Source: an uncultured Flavobacteriales bacterium (GTDB lineage Bacteria > Bacteroidota > Bacteroidia > Flavobacteriales > Weeksellaceae). Taken from it: DNA of 64,000 nt. Under the pieces are notes generated by a model. The model made no database searches, was not told the DNA's origin, and saw nothing but the letters and a program-made list of their open reading frames with translations. A program made the translations under genes and the position numbers. Where the stretch lies: positions 3,396-67,395 of the forward strand of contig CALFIE010000087.1 in the NCBI GenBank assembly GCA_937876095.1, given 5' to 3'. Below are positions 16,149 through 25,394 of this stretch, one piece after another; the first letter of the stretch is position 1, and each line of letters begins with the position of its first letter.

Positions 16149-18311
16149 CTAAAACCAATGACCAAGTACTACAGAGAATATTCCTTTTTTGTTATCCAAT
16201 GCTTGGCTGTAATTTAATTTAATTTGTCCGAAAGGTGATTTGTATGCTGCTGTAATTCCTACAGAGCTGTAATTTATTTTGAGCATTTCAACTACGCTTA
16301 TTTTTTCAAATAAATTGGCAATGTTGAAATTAGCAATTAGAAAGTAATTTTTCAGAAAGTTAATTTGCAATTCGTTACTCGCTAATATCATGTTTTGATT
16401 TTTCTCTTGACCTAATTGATAGCCGCTGAAATGGATGAAATTTCCTAAATTTTGTTCGAATATTCCGCCCAAATTATAGTAATACTCATTTGGTAAGTTC
16501 TCTCCTAATGTGAAACCACCAAATAAATTAAGTCTATTGGTAATGTTTTTAGAAATAGGAAAATTGAGTCTCACATCGCCTTTTGCTTGTATAATTTTGT
16601 TTTCGGTATCTGGACTCAATAAATTAAGTATTTTACCTTCGGTATTTATCAATATTCCGGAAGTAGGGAAATCTTTATCGTTTTGTGTATCTGTTTTAAT
16701 GAAAAAATACGGATTAATATATTTATCATAAGTAGTTGTAAAAGAAGAAAAATTCTTGATTTCAAAATAATCTAGACTTACACCACCACCAATTGCATAT
16801 TTATCTTTTGAAATAGATTGCGTGTAAACTTCGTTTCTAAACCATTTGATATTTTCTTGATCTTCAAAATTTTTATTTTTAATATTGAAATTCATACCAG
16901 AAGCATAAATTCCGAAGCCAGGAATGTAACCATTATCTATAAAATAATTGAAATAATACCGTGGTTTATCTCCCAAAATTACATCCAGAGAAATTGTAGA
17001 ATTTTTAAAAAACAATCTTTTTGCAGTGAAATTTAGCAATAATCCTGATTTGAAAATCTCATCGTAATGTAAACCAAATTTTAGAAAAAATCTGGTATCA
17101 TTCTCATTTACAGAAATTTTCAAAATATTTTTATCTTCTTTTTGTACAATTTCATAATTCACCAATTCATAATTATTGGTCGCATATAATTTATCCACCA
17201 TTTTGTTGATGGCTCCATATGATTGAATAGATGGGAGTTTCAAATTCATTTTACCGAGAACATAATCTTTATTGTAAATTTTGTTGTTAAGTAATTCGAT
17301 TTCATCTATTTTATACACGCTAGAAAACACAGAATTGAAGGGAGCTCTAAGCAAAGAGTCTTTTCTTTTAGGTAATTTATTTAGTATATCTGCATATTTT
17401 AGTGATTCACGATAACCAGAATCCAAAATTTCTTTTTTTGCATCATAACTTGTGGCTGTTTTGCCAGTTAAATCAGGTTTTATATTGATGTCGGTATATT
17501 GTAATTGGTTTTTGGTTTCCTTTTGTATATTGTAATCTACCACTTGATTTAGTATATCTATCGCAGAATTTAGTTGGTCTCGTTTCGCTAATCCTTGACT
17601 AAGATCTACCCCAATAATTAGATCTATGTTTCTGTCTTTAAGTGGTTTAGAAGGATAATTTATGGTCACGGCTCCATCTATATACAAACTGTCGCCAATT
17701 TTTACGGGATCTATAAGCGAGGGAAACGCCGAACTCGCTAAGATTGATTGTGAAAGATCTCCATTTTCAAAAATTTTGATATTTCCTGTTTCTAAATTGG
17801 TTGCAATACATAAAAAAGGAATAGGTAGTTTGGAGAAATCATCGGTCGAGGAAACATTTTTCAATAATTCCTTCAACATATAAATGTTCTTTTGTCCGGT
17901 AGTAATTGCTTTTGGTAAAATATTGATTTTACCACCTTTAATTGGGACTGTCAACAGATATTTATCAACTGATTTATTGAAAAATGAAGTTTCTTTTCTT
18001 GATTTTTCATTAGAAATCAAATTGTAAAAATCGGTAGTTAATACGATTTTTTCGATATCTTTTCCGGTATAACCTGCAGAATATAAAGCTCCTACAATTG
18101 ATCCCATACTTGTTCCAGCTACATAATCTACCTTTACACCTAGAGAATCTAAAACCTTCAAAAGACCAACGTGAGCAAAACCTTTTGCACCACCACCAGA
18201 AAGTGATAGACCAACTTTGGTATTTTTTTTAATGACTAATTCATTTTTTGTCTGACCAAAAGAATTAGTCAAAATACCAAAAATCAATAAAAACACGATT
18301 TTTTTTAGCAT
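16149..18311 (-). CDS. Patatin-like phospholipase with C-terminal outer-membrane barrel
   Basis: The product has 720 residues: a signal peptide (MLKKIVFLLIFGILTNSFGQ), a patatin domain (about 33-230) with oxyanion GGGAKG at 39-44, nucleophile Ser68 in GTSMG and the catalytic Asp in YIDGAV, then a linker/POTRA-like stretch (about 330-400) and a C-terminal half of alternating beta-strands ending in LGHWF. The terminal aromatic residue suits BAM-dependent insertion. This is the architecture of PlpD-type (type Vd) patatin autotransporters and their Omp85-like barrels, common in Bacteroidota. Predicted role: lipid hydrolysis at or beyond the outer membrane. Its ATG follows the murF-alr stop by 1 bp. 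Confidence 0.88.
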   Translation of the reverse strand: MLKKIVFLLIFGILTNSFGQTKNELVIKKNTKVGLSLSGGGAKGFAHVGLLKVLDSLGVKVDYVAGTSMGSIVGALYSAGYTGKDIEKIVLTTDFYNLISNEKSRKETSFFNKSVDKYLLTVPIKGGKINILPKAITTGQKNIYMLKELLKNVSSTDDFSKLPIPFLCIATNLETGNIKIFENGDLSQSILASSAFPSLIDPVKIGDSLYIDGAVTINYPSKPLKDRNIDLIIGVDLSQGLAKRDQLNSAIDILNQVVDYNIQKETKNQLQYTDINIKPDLTGKTATSYDAKKEILDSGYRESLKYADILNKLPKRKDSLLRAPFNSVFSSVYKIDEIELLNNKIYNKDYVLGKMNLKLPSIQSYGAINKMVDKLYATNNYELVNYEIVQKEDKNILKISVNENDTRFFLKFGLHYDEIFKSGLLLNFTAKRLFFKNSTISLDVILGDKPRYYFNYFIDNGYIPGFGIYASGMNFNIKNKNFEDQENIKWFRNEVYTQSISKDKYAIGGGVSLDYFEIKNFSSFTTTYDKYINPYFFIKTDTQNDKDFPTSGILINTEGKILNLLSPDTENKIIQAKGDVRLNFPISKNITNRLNLFGGFTLGENLPNEYYYNLGGIFEQNLGNFIHFSGYQLGQEKNQNMILASNELQINFLKNYFLIANFNIANLFEKISVVEMLKINYSSVGITAAYKSPFGQIKLNYSQALDNKKGIFSVVLGHWF

Positions 18312-18312
18312 A

Positions 18313-20760
18313 TCAATCTTTGATGTATACACGTTTTACACGTCTTGAAATTGAGGTTAGAACTTCATAAGGTATTGTTTTGCAATATATTGCAAATTCT
18401 TCCAAAGATGGTTTATCATTAAAAATAATAACTTCATCTCCTTCTTTTACTTGCACAGTTCCTAAATCAATCATCATCATATCCATACAAACATTTCCAA
18501 TGATAGGAACTAGTTTTTTCTGAAGACCAACAAAGCCATTTTTGTTACCAATCAATCTTGGGATTCCGTCTGCATAACCAACTGGTAATGTGGCAATAAA
18601 TGTGTTTTCTTTAGCTTCAAAATTTCGGTTGTAACCTACGGTTTCACCTGATTTTATTTCAGAAATTTGTGAAATCACGGTCTTAAATGTTACCGCATTT
18701 TGTAATTGGTTTTTAATCAAAGAATTACAAGAAACTCCAACCATTCCAATCCCAATTCTGACCATATCAAACTGATATTCAGGATAATTGGTTATTCCTG
18801 CTGAATTCAAAATATGTAATAGTGGATGATATCCAATTCCATCAATTAATTGATTGGTGATTTTTTGAAAAGTCGAAAACTGTTGCAAAGTATAGGCATT
18901 TTGTTCAGGTATATCTGCAACCGAAAGATGACTGAAAATACTTGCAACTTTTACATTGTTTTGCTTTAACTTATGAATTAATTCAGTAATTTCATCTTGC
19001 TTAAAACCAAGACGATGCATTCCTGATTCTATCTTTATATGAATCGGATATTTTTTCTGGATTCCTTTGTTTTGTAATTCTTGTAAAAACAGTTTCAAAA
19101 CTCGGAAACTATAGATTTCTGGCTCTAGATTGTATTCAATAATCGTATCATAACTCCCTTGTTCTGGATTCATCACTAAAATAGGCAGCGTAATTCCGTT
19201 TTTTCTTAAATCTACACCTTCATCTGCATAAGCAACTCCCAGATAATCAATATGATGATGCTGTAAAAATTCTGCTATTTCGTAACCACCTAATCCATAC
19301 GAAAATGCTTTTACCATTGCACAAATTTTGGTTTCAGGTTTCAAAAGAGATTTGTGAACATTGATGTTATGCAAAATTGCATTGAGATTGACTTCTAAAA
19401 CCGTGTCGTGTTTTTGCAATTCAAGCGTATTTTTTATTTTTTCAATCTCAAAAATACGCGCTCCTTTTAATAAAATTAATTCGTTTTCTAAATTTTTAAG
19501 TTCTTGACTATCAATTAATTCTTTAGTTGTTGAAAAAGTAAAGGTTTTTGAATCAAATTTTTCTTGAAAAGCAGAAATTTTATCTCCAATCAGAAAAACG
19601 GTACTGAAATTTTGTTCGTTCGTTAATCTTGCCACTTTTTGATAGAGTGCAGAATCATCCTCTTTTACATCAATAATATCTGTTAAGATTAATGATTTTT
19701 TGGGTTTGTTGTATTGTTTGATGAATTGAAAAGCAATTGTCAAAGAATCCAGATCTAAATTGAAAGAATCATTGATAATCAAATTATTACGAATTCCATT
19801 TACACTTTCTAAGCGCATTTCTACTGCTTTCAGTGCATTGATTTTTTCAATTATTTTTTCATTAGAAATGTTCAAAATTTTGAGAACTGCAATTACAGCC
19901 AAAGCATTGGTAAGCGTTGCTTCATCTCTTTGCTGCGCAAAGAAAGACAAGGTTTCTTTGAAATAATGAACCTTAATTTCAGTATTTGGATTCCTGAAAT
20001 CAGAGGAAATATGTACTTTGTTTTTTGGTTGAAGCCCAAAACTGATGAGTTTTCTATCAGAATATTTTTCTTTTATCTTCTTATCAACCAAATCGTTATC
20101 TCCATTATAAATTATGATTTCCGAATTTTTGAAAAGCAAGATTTTCTCGTCTATCAACTCCTCTTCATTCTTGAAATTCATTGAATGTGCAGAACCAATA
20201 TGTGTGAGAACGCCAATTTTTGGTGAAAAGACATCTTCTAAGATCGACATTTCTCCAGGTTTTGAAATTCCCACTTCGAAAATTCCGAGTTCGTGTTTGT
20301 TTCCTATTAATAAAAGCGAAATCGGTAATCCAATTTGCGAATTAAAACTTTTTGGAGATTTTACCGTAGAAAATTCATTCCAAAGACTTTGGTACAACCA
20401 TTCTTTTACGATGGTTTTACCATTACTTCCTGTAATTCCTATAGTTTTTAACGGGTGTTCTTGTAAATGGTATTTTGCCAATTTTTGTAAAAATTCAACT
20501 GAATTTTCTACAATGATCCAAGTTATGTCACTAAAACATTCGTGATAATTTTCAGAAATTATCACTTTTATTCCTTTTTCTACCGCTTGTTTTATGAATT
20601 TTTCTCCAGAATTTTTTGGAGTATTAATTGCCAAAAACGCAGTATCTGCGACAGAGAAAATGTTCCGACTGTCAAAAGCAACGTATTTTACCACCAAATC
20701 AGGATTGCCCAAAATTTGGGAATCTGTGATTTCTGTGATTTCTTTGGTGGTGTAAATCAT
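18313..20760 (-). CDS. murF-alr: Bifunctional MurF ligase/alanine racemase
   Basis: The 815-residue fusion has an N-terminal MurF part (about 1-445) with the ATP loop GITGSNGKT near residues 107-115 and the central-domain LTHIGSAHS, followed by a C-terminal alanine racemase (about 455-815) with MVKAFSYGLGGYE (PLP lysine in VKA) and LPVGYADGIPR plus the catalytic Tyr region GYNRNF. It adds D-Ala-D-Ala to the UDP-MurNAc tripeptide and supplies D-Ala from L-Ala. Such fusions are typical of Bacteroidota. The racemase motif differs from the textbook VKANAYGHG, as it does in relatives I know. It overlaps tdk by 4 bp. Confidence 0.93.
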   Translation of the reverse strand: MIYTTKEITEITDSQILGNPDLVVKYVAFDSRNIFSVADTAFLAINTPKNSGEKFIKQAVEKGIKVIISENYHECFSDITWIIVENSVEFLQKLAKYHLQEHPLKTIGITGSNGKTIVKEWLYQSLWNEFSTVKSPKSFNSQIGLPISLLLIGNKHELGIFEVGISKPGEMSILEDVFSPKIGVLTHIGSAHSMNFKNEEELIDEKILLFKNSEIIIYNGDNDLVDKKIKEKYSDRKLISFGLQPKNKVHISSDFRNPNTEIKVHYFKETLSFFAQQRDEATLTNALAVIAVLKILNISNEKIIEKINALKAVEMRLESVNGIRNNLIINDSFNLDLDSLTIAFQFIKQYNKPKKSLILTDIIDVKEDDSALYQKVARLTNEQNFSTVFLIGDKISAFQEKFDSKTFTFSTTKELIDSQELKNLENELILLKGARIFEIEKIKNTLELQKHDTVLEVNLNAILHNINVHKSLLKPETKICAMVKAFSYGLGGYEIAEFLQHHHIDYLGVAYADEGVDLRKNGITLPILVMNPEQGSYDTIIEYNLEPEIYSFRVLKLFLQELQNKGIQKKYPIHIKIESGMHRLGFKQDEITELIHKLKQNNVKVASIFSHLSVADIPEQNAYTLQQFSTFQKITNQLIDGIGYHPLLHILNSAGITNYPEYQFDMVRIGIGMVGVSCNSLIKNQLQNAVTFKTVISQISEIKSGETVGYNRNFEAKENTFIATLPVGYADGIPRLIGNKNGFVGLQKKLVPIIGNVCMDMMMIDLGTVQVKEGDEVIIFNDKPSLEEFAIYCKTIPYEVLTSISRRVKRVYIKD

Positions 20761-21344
20761 TTTTTATTTTTCAAGACTTCATCTATAAAAACGCGTCTGC
20801 TTACAGCTTCATAACTATCGGTTTCACCTAATTCTACCAAATCTTGTCCGGTTGAAGTACGCATAGAGTAATTGGCGAGATTTCCGGTGCGTTTACAAAT
20901 TGCATGAACTTTGGTAACATATTCTGCAGTCGCCATCAAATTCGGCATTGGTCCAAAAGGTCGACCAAGAAAATCCATATCCAAACCTGCAATTACGACT
21001 CGTATTCCATTGTTAGCCAATTGATTAGAAACTTCTATAATTCCATCATCAAAAAACTGTGCTTCATCTATTCCGACTACTTCGCACGTAGAACCGAGCA
21101 ATAAAATTTCGTTGGAACTTTCTACAGGAGTGCTTCGGATTTTGTTTTGATTGTGAGAAACCACTTCTTCCTCATCATATCGAACATCAATTTTGGGCTT
21201 GAAAATTTCTACATTTTGTCCTGCCATTTCAGCACGCCGTAATCTACGAATGAGTTCTTCGGTCTTACCAGAAAACATTGATCCGCAGATTACTTCCATC
21301 CAACCACTTTGTTTGGAGTGATTTATTGTATTTTCTAAAAACAT
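20757..21344 (-). CDS. tdk: Thymidine kinase
   Basis: This 195-residue type II thymidine kinase has the P-loop VICGSMFSGKTEELI (about 19-33), the DEAQFF lid segment (about 97-102) and the thymidine-binding region near the C-terminus. Compared with zinc-binding homologues, the expected CxxC pair appears only as HAICKRTGN, and the last pair (usually C-R-x-C/H) reads AVSRRVF, so the structural zinc site looks lost. It phosphorylates thymidine for salvage. It is first in the tdk, murF-alr, patatin, ybeY series. A TAATTTTG on the minus strand at 21375-21382 could be its -7 element. Confidence 0.92.
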   Translation of the reverse strand: MFLENTINHSKQSGWMEVICGSMFSGKTEELIRRLRRAEMAGQNVEIFKPKIDVRYDEEEVVSHNQNKIRSTPVESSNEILLLGSTCEVVGIDEAQFFDDGIIEVSNQLANNGIRVVIAGLDMDFLGRPFGPMPNLMATAEYVTKVHAICKRTGNLANYSMRTSTGQDLVELGETDSYEAVSRRVFIDEVLKNKK

Positions 21345-21405
21345 TCTTTAACTTAGCCCATAATTTATAGAAATCAAAATTAAGGAAAATTTAATCAAAA
21401 ATGCT

Positions 21406-22155
21406 ATGCAAAACCATCAAGAAACTCAAAATAACATTTTAGAAGAATTAAAATCTTTTTCTTCTAAGATTCAAGGTTTGCAAACCCTGGAAGATTTCAC
21501 GCTTAATACCGATCTTTTCTCACAATTATATGAAAAAGCCTCTTTTTTAAAGATTTTTAATGAAAAATTCGGAAATTCCCCACAAATAATAGAAACAGAA
21601 ACCATTGTTTCGGAACAGAAAGAACAACTGGTAGCCCATAATTCTATAGAACTTCCTGAATTAACAACCGAAACAGAGAAATTAAATACAACATCAGAGA
21701 ATTATCAATCTGAAACAACCAGAATTTTCATTAATGAAGATCAAAATGATGTAAATTCTACTAATGAAACTCATCAAGAAAAGAAATTCAAATTAGCAAA
21801 CATAAAAGCATTAAAACCACAACATAGTTTATTTGAAGAGGAATTTTTAGAAAATGTTGAAGAGAATGATAATCAAGAAGATTCACAAGATACGTTCCTA
21901 ACAAATACGATAATAAACTCAGATAAATTGCGTCCAGATTTTAGATTGGACTTTAATGATCGATTGGCTTTTACAAAGAATTTGTTTGCAGATAGCCAAG
22001 ACGAACTCAATCAGGTAATTAACAAACTTAATTCATTCAATACATTAAATGATGCCAAAGAATATTTAAGTGATGAATATTATCAACGTAATTGGAAAAT
22101 AGTAGACGATTATGCTCAAAGATTGTGGCGATTAGTAGAAAATAAATTTTTATAA
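21406..22155 (+). CDS. Conserved Bacteroidota protein of unknown function
   Basis: The 249-residue soluble protein has no signal peptide. The N-terminal ~60 residues and the middle (about 70-150) are acidic and low in complexity (runs of Glu/Asn/Thr). The C-terminal ~80 residues are well structured and contain FNDRLAFTKNLFADSQDELNQV and then DAKEYLSDEYYQRNWK, a segment I recognise from Bacteroidota hypothetical proteins. It is divergent from tdk. No function can be assigned; an adaptor or scaffold with a disordered middle would fit. Confidence 0.65.
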   Translation: MQNHQETQNNILEELKSFSSKIQGLQTLEDFTLNTDLFSQLYEKASFLKIFNEKFGNSPQIIETETIVSEQKEQLVAHNSIELPELTTETEKLNTTSENYQSETTRIFINEDQNDVNSTNETHQEKKFKLANIKALKPQHSLFEEEFLENVEENDNQEDSQDTFLTNTIINSDKLRPDFRLDFNDRLAFTKNLFADSQDELNQVINKLNSFNTLNDAKEYLSDEYYQRNWKIVDDYAQRLWRLVENKFL

Positions 22156-22230
22156 AAGAAAAAGAGTAGGAAGTGGGAAGTTTTGCAATGCATATAGAAC
22201 TTTCAGCTTCCATCTTCCAAACAAAAAAAT

Positions 22231-23607
22231 ATGATTCAAAATATTTCAGATTTCAAAAATCCTTTTTTCATAGGAGTTGCAGGTGTTGGTATGAGCGCGA
22301 TTGCGCAATATTTGCAAGGTATTGGTAAACAAGTTTCGGGGAGTGATCGCTATTTTCATCCTGATGAATACAATCAAACCAAACAACAACTTGAAAACGA
22401 AGGAATTAAATGTTTTTTACAAGACGGAAGCGGAATTACCGCCGAAACGGATTTAATTGTGGTTTCCACAGCGATTGAAGACACTGTTTACGAAGTGCAG
22501 AAAGCCAAAGAATTAGGAATTCCGATTATTAAAAGAAGTCAATTGCTCGCAATGATAGCAAAAAGCAAAAAAACGGTTGCTGTTGCAGGAACTTCCGGTA
22601 AATCAACAACTTCCGCGATGTTATTTCAAATTTTACTTGATGCGGGATTAGAACCTTCGATAATTTCGGGAGCAGGTTTAACTTCCATCATCAAACAAGG
22701 AAAAATAGGAAATGCCGAAGTCGGAAAAGGAGATTGGCTCATCATAGAAGCTGATGAAAGTGATGGTTCTGTTGTGCAATATGAACCGGAAATTGGTTTG
22801 CTGTTAAACGTAGATAAAGATCATCAGGAAATTGATGAATTGATGGATTTGTTCGGTACTTTCAAAAAAAACACGAACGGTTTATTTATTGTAAATCAAT
22901 CAAATATATTGGCGAAAAAATTGTCTGATAATTCTGAAAATGATTTTGGATTTGAAAACAATGATGCAGGTTACAATGCAACTAATATTCATCAGAATGG
23001 ATTTCATTTGAGCTTTGAAGTAAAAAATCAAAAATTTGAAATGAATTCTCTTGGTCAACATTCCGTAGAAAATGCGACTGCGTCGATTGCAGTAGCAAAT
23101 CAAATAGGAGTTGATTTGAAAACTTGCGCCGAAAGTTTAGCAAAATATGAGGGAATTTACAGACGACACCAAATTCTTGGCGAGAAAAATGGAGTTTGGG
23201 TAATTGATGATTATGCACACAATCCTGCGAAATGTTCTGCATCAATACGTGCTTGTCAACCGATTGCTGAAAAAGTAGTAGCGTGGTTTCAACCGCACGG
23301 TTATGGACCTACAAGATTTTTGAGAAAAGATTTTGTGGAAGAAATTTCGGCTTCACTTCGTGAAAACGATGAAATTTGGATGAGCGAAATTTTCTATGCA
23401 GGCGGAACCGCTGTGAAAGATATTTCTGCCAATGATTTGATAAAAGACATCAAAGCAAAAGGCAAAAAAGCCTTTTTTGTGGAAGATAGAAATCAGTTTT
23501 TGGACAAAGTAAGGTCTTCATTATCAGTAAATTCAGTACTGCTTTTGATGGGAGCAAGAGATCCGAGTTTGGAGACGTTTTGCAAGGAAGTTTTTGAGAA
23601 GTTGTAA
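22231..23607 (+). CDS. Mur ligase family protein (MurC/Mpl-like paralogue)
   Basis: The 458-residue product has an N-terminal MurC-type Rossmann motif FIGVAGVGMSAIAQYL (13-28) with SGSDR, the ATP loop VAGTSGKSTTSAM (118-130), the central EADESDGS near 175 and the C-terminal VIDDYAHNPAK near 326. Canonical MurC has GTHGKT; here the loop reads GTSGKS, and no dcw neighbours are present. I therefore favour a second MurC-like or Mpl-like ligase (UDP-MurNAc with L-Ala or recycled peptide) rather than the essential MurC. Isolated from other mur genes apart from murF-alr 1.5 kb away. Confidence 0.75.
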   Translation: MIQNISDFKNPFFIGVAGVGMSAIAQYLQGIGKQVSGSDRYFHPDEYNQTKQQLENEGIKCFLQDGSGITAETDLIVVSTAIEDTVYEVQKAKELGIPIIKRSQLLAMIAKSKKTVAVAGTSGKSTTSAMLFQILLDAGLEPSIISGAGLTSIIKQGKIGNAEVGKGDWLIIEADESDGSVVQYEPEIGLLLNVDKDHQEIDELMDLFGTFKKNTNGLFIVNQSNILAKKLSDNSENDFGFENNDAGYNATNIHQNGFHLSFEVKNQKFEMNSLGQHSVENATASIAVANQIGVDLKTCAESLAKYEGIYRRHQILGEKNGVWVIDDYAHNPAKCSASIRACQPIAEKVVAWFQPHGYGPTRFLRKDFVEEISASLRENDEIWMSEIFYAGGTAVKDISANDLIKDIKAKGKKAFFVEDRNQFLDKVRSSLSVNSVLLLMGARDPSLETFCKEVFEKL

Positions 23608-23740
23608 TAAATAATTTTTAAATCTTTCAAGGATTCCAAATCCGAAAAGGATTAATTTTATAGCCAGAAATTGATTAAAAAAAAAATGTAACAATACATT
23701 GATAAAGAGAGATTTATCTATAAATTTAAAATAAAAATAT

Positions 23741-24385
23741 ATGAGTAAAAATCGACAATTTGGTGAAATAGTTTCGGGTTACAACATACCCGTTCTTAAC
23801 GAAAGAGAAATAAGAGCAACAGCTGGATTGATGTTTTTGGCGACGCTTATTTCGTTTTTCCTGATTATCAATAGCCAAAATTTTGTCCCCATAAAATATG
23901 TGATCAGCATTTTTATGATAGATTTTAGCATCAGATTATTTGTAAGCCCGAAGTATTCTCCACTTTTAATTTTAGGACGATTAATTGTAAGCAACCAAAA
24001 TCCGGAATATGTTGGTGCACCACAAAAGAAATTTGCTTGGGGAATTGGTTTGTTTCTTTCGGTTTTGATGTTTGTTTTGATGGTGGTTCTCAATACATTC
24101 AGTGCGATTTCAGGGATTACGTGTCTTATTTGTCTGATTTTGATGTTCTTCGAAACCGCTTTCGGAATTTGTATCGGCTGTAAATTGTATGGACTTTTTA
24201 ACAGAGACAAAGCGCAATATTGTCCGGGAGAAATTTGCGATATAAAACACAAACAAGAAATACAGAAAATATCTAAAAATCAATGGTTTATAATGATTGG
24301 ATTTGTGTTAGTGATAGTTGTTTTGGCTTTTGTTTTTAATGATGAATTTAGAATAATGCCGACTGATTTATTTAAAAAATTTTAA
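23741..24385 (+). CDS. DUF4395 membrane protein
   Basis: The 214-residue protein opens with a short cytoplasmic segment containing VLNEREIRATAG, then two pairs of hydrophobic helices (about 27-65 and 105-150) separated by a loop (SPKYSPLLILGRLI...GAPQKKFAW). The motif GICIGCKLYGLF near 150-161 with its Cys-x-x-Cys is characteristic of DUF4395. A further helix lies near the C-terminus. Members often occur beside thiosulfate sulfurtransferase or thioredoxin genes and a redox or sulfur role has been suggested; here no such neighbour is present. Confidence 0.75.
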   Translation: MSKNRQFGEIVSGYNIPVLNEREIRATAGLMFLATLISFFLIINSQNFVPIKYVISIFMIDFSIRLFVSPKYSPLLILGRLIVSNQNPEYVGAPQKKFAWGIGLFLSVLMFVLMVVLNTFSAISGITCLICLILMFFETAFGICIGCKLYGLFNRDKAQYCPGEICDIKHKQEIQKISKNQWFIMIGFVLVIVVLAFVFNDEFRIMPTDLFKKF

Positions 24386-24396
24386 TTAAAAAATAA

Positions 24397-24537
24397 ACTA
24401 TAAAAGCATCAAAGTATTTTTAAGTGTTTAGAAACTAAAAACAATATAAGTATGAAAATCAAAGATTTTCTTTTTTGTTTGCTTTTATTTATAAAGATTT
24501 TCTTCGTTTAAAATTTCAATAAAACTTTTGTGGTTAA
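24397..24537 (-). repeat. Intergenic palindromic repeat, copy A (inverted)
   Basis: The core at 24452-24486, read on the minus strand, is nearly identical (32 of 34 by my count) to 25284-25317 of copy B. The outer end ACTTTTGTGGTT (24524-24535) matches the terminal motif of copies B and C. Together A and B bracket rsmI in opposite orientation. Confidence 0.6.
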
Positions 24538-24542
24538 TACCA

Positions 24543-25217
24543 ATGAGCGGAATCCTATATTTTGTTCCAACACCGATTGGAAATTTAGAAGATATGACTT
24601 TCAGGGCGATAAAAGTTCTGAAAGAGGTAGAATATATCTTGTGTGAAGATACCAGAACTTCGGGAGTTTTGCTCAAACATTACGAAATTTCAAAACCTTT
24701 AAGGTCGTATCATCTTCATAATGAACACACTGCGACCGAAAAAGTAATTACCGATTTGAAATCCGGACAAAACATCGCGATCATTACCGATGCAGGAACT
24801 CCAGGAATTTCAGATCCAGGTTATTTACTCGGAAAAGCCTGCGCTGACGAAAATTTGGAAATGATTTGTTTACCCGGTGCAACCGCATTTGTTCCTGCAT
24901 TGGTGGTTTCGGGATTGCCAAATCACGATTTTTATTTTGCCGGATTTTTACCTCAAAAAAAAGGCAGACAAACCAAACTGAAACAATTGGCCGAAGAGAA
25001 AAAAACCATCGTTTTATACGAAAGTCCGCATAAAATAAATACCACTTTGGAACAGCTAAAAGAATATTTCGGGGAACATTCCAAAATTAGTTTAAGCCGA
25101 GAAATTTCAAAAAAATTTGAGGAAACCAAACGAGGGACAATCAATGAGTTAATTGAGTTTTCTAAAAGTAAAACTTTAAAAGGAGAGATTGTTTTGGTGA
25201 TAAACAACACATTGTAG
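24543..25217 (+). CDS. rsmI: 16S rRNA (cytidine-1402-2'-O)-methyltransferase
   Basis: The ATG at 24543 gives the standard N-terminus MSGILYFVPTPIGNLEDMT; a TTG five codons earlier lies in repeat DNA and is unlikely. The 224-residue tetrapyrrole-methylase fold has CEDTRTSGVLLKHY near 37-50, the TDAGTPGISDPG loop near 83-94 and the PGATAFVPALVVSGLP region near 112-128. It 2'-O-methylates C1402 of 16S rRNA in the decoding centre. It is bounded on both sides by copies of an inverted intergenic repeat and has no close operon partner. Confidence 0.92.
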   Translation: MSGILYFVPTPIGNLEDMTFRAIKVLKEVEYILCEDTRTSGVLLKHYEISKPLRSYHLHNEHTATEKVITDLKSGQNIAIITDAGTPGISDPGYLLGKACADENLEMICLPGATAFVPALVVSGLPNHDFYFAGFLPQKKGRQTKLKQLAEEKKTIVLYESPHKINTTLEQLKEYFGEHSKISLSREISKKFEETKRGTINELIEFSKSKTLKGEIVLVINNTL

Positions 25218-25220
25218 TTT

Positions 25221-25385
25221 GTAACCACAAAAGCAACAAAAGATATTAAAAATTTTATAAGAAAGTTGTAAGTAATATTTCATAAAAGTTAACAAAAAAG
25301 AAAATCTTTGATTTTCAATCTTTTGCATTTTTTTTGAAACACTTTAAACTCAATAAATTCTTTTGTGCCTTTTGTGGTTTTATAA
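25221..25385 (+). repeat. Intergenic palindromic repeat, copy B
   Basis: Ends are ACCACAAAAG (25222 on) and CTTTTGTGCCTTTTGTGGTT (about 25361-25380), forming imperfect terminal inverted repeats. The internal core 25284-25317 is shared with copy A in reverse orientation. No open frame is present, so it is MITE- or REP-like. Confidence 0.65.
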
Positions 25386-25394
25386 ATTTAAAAA

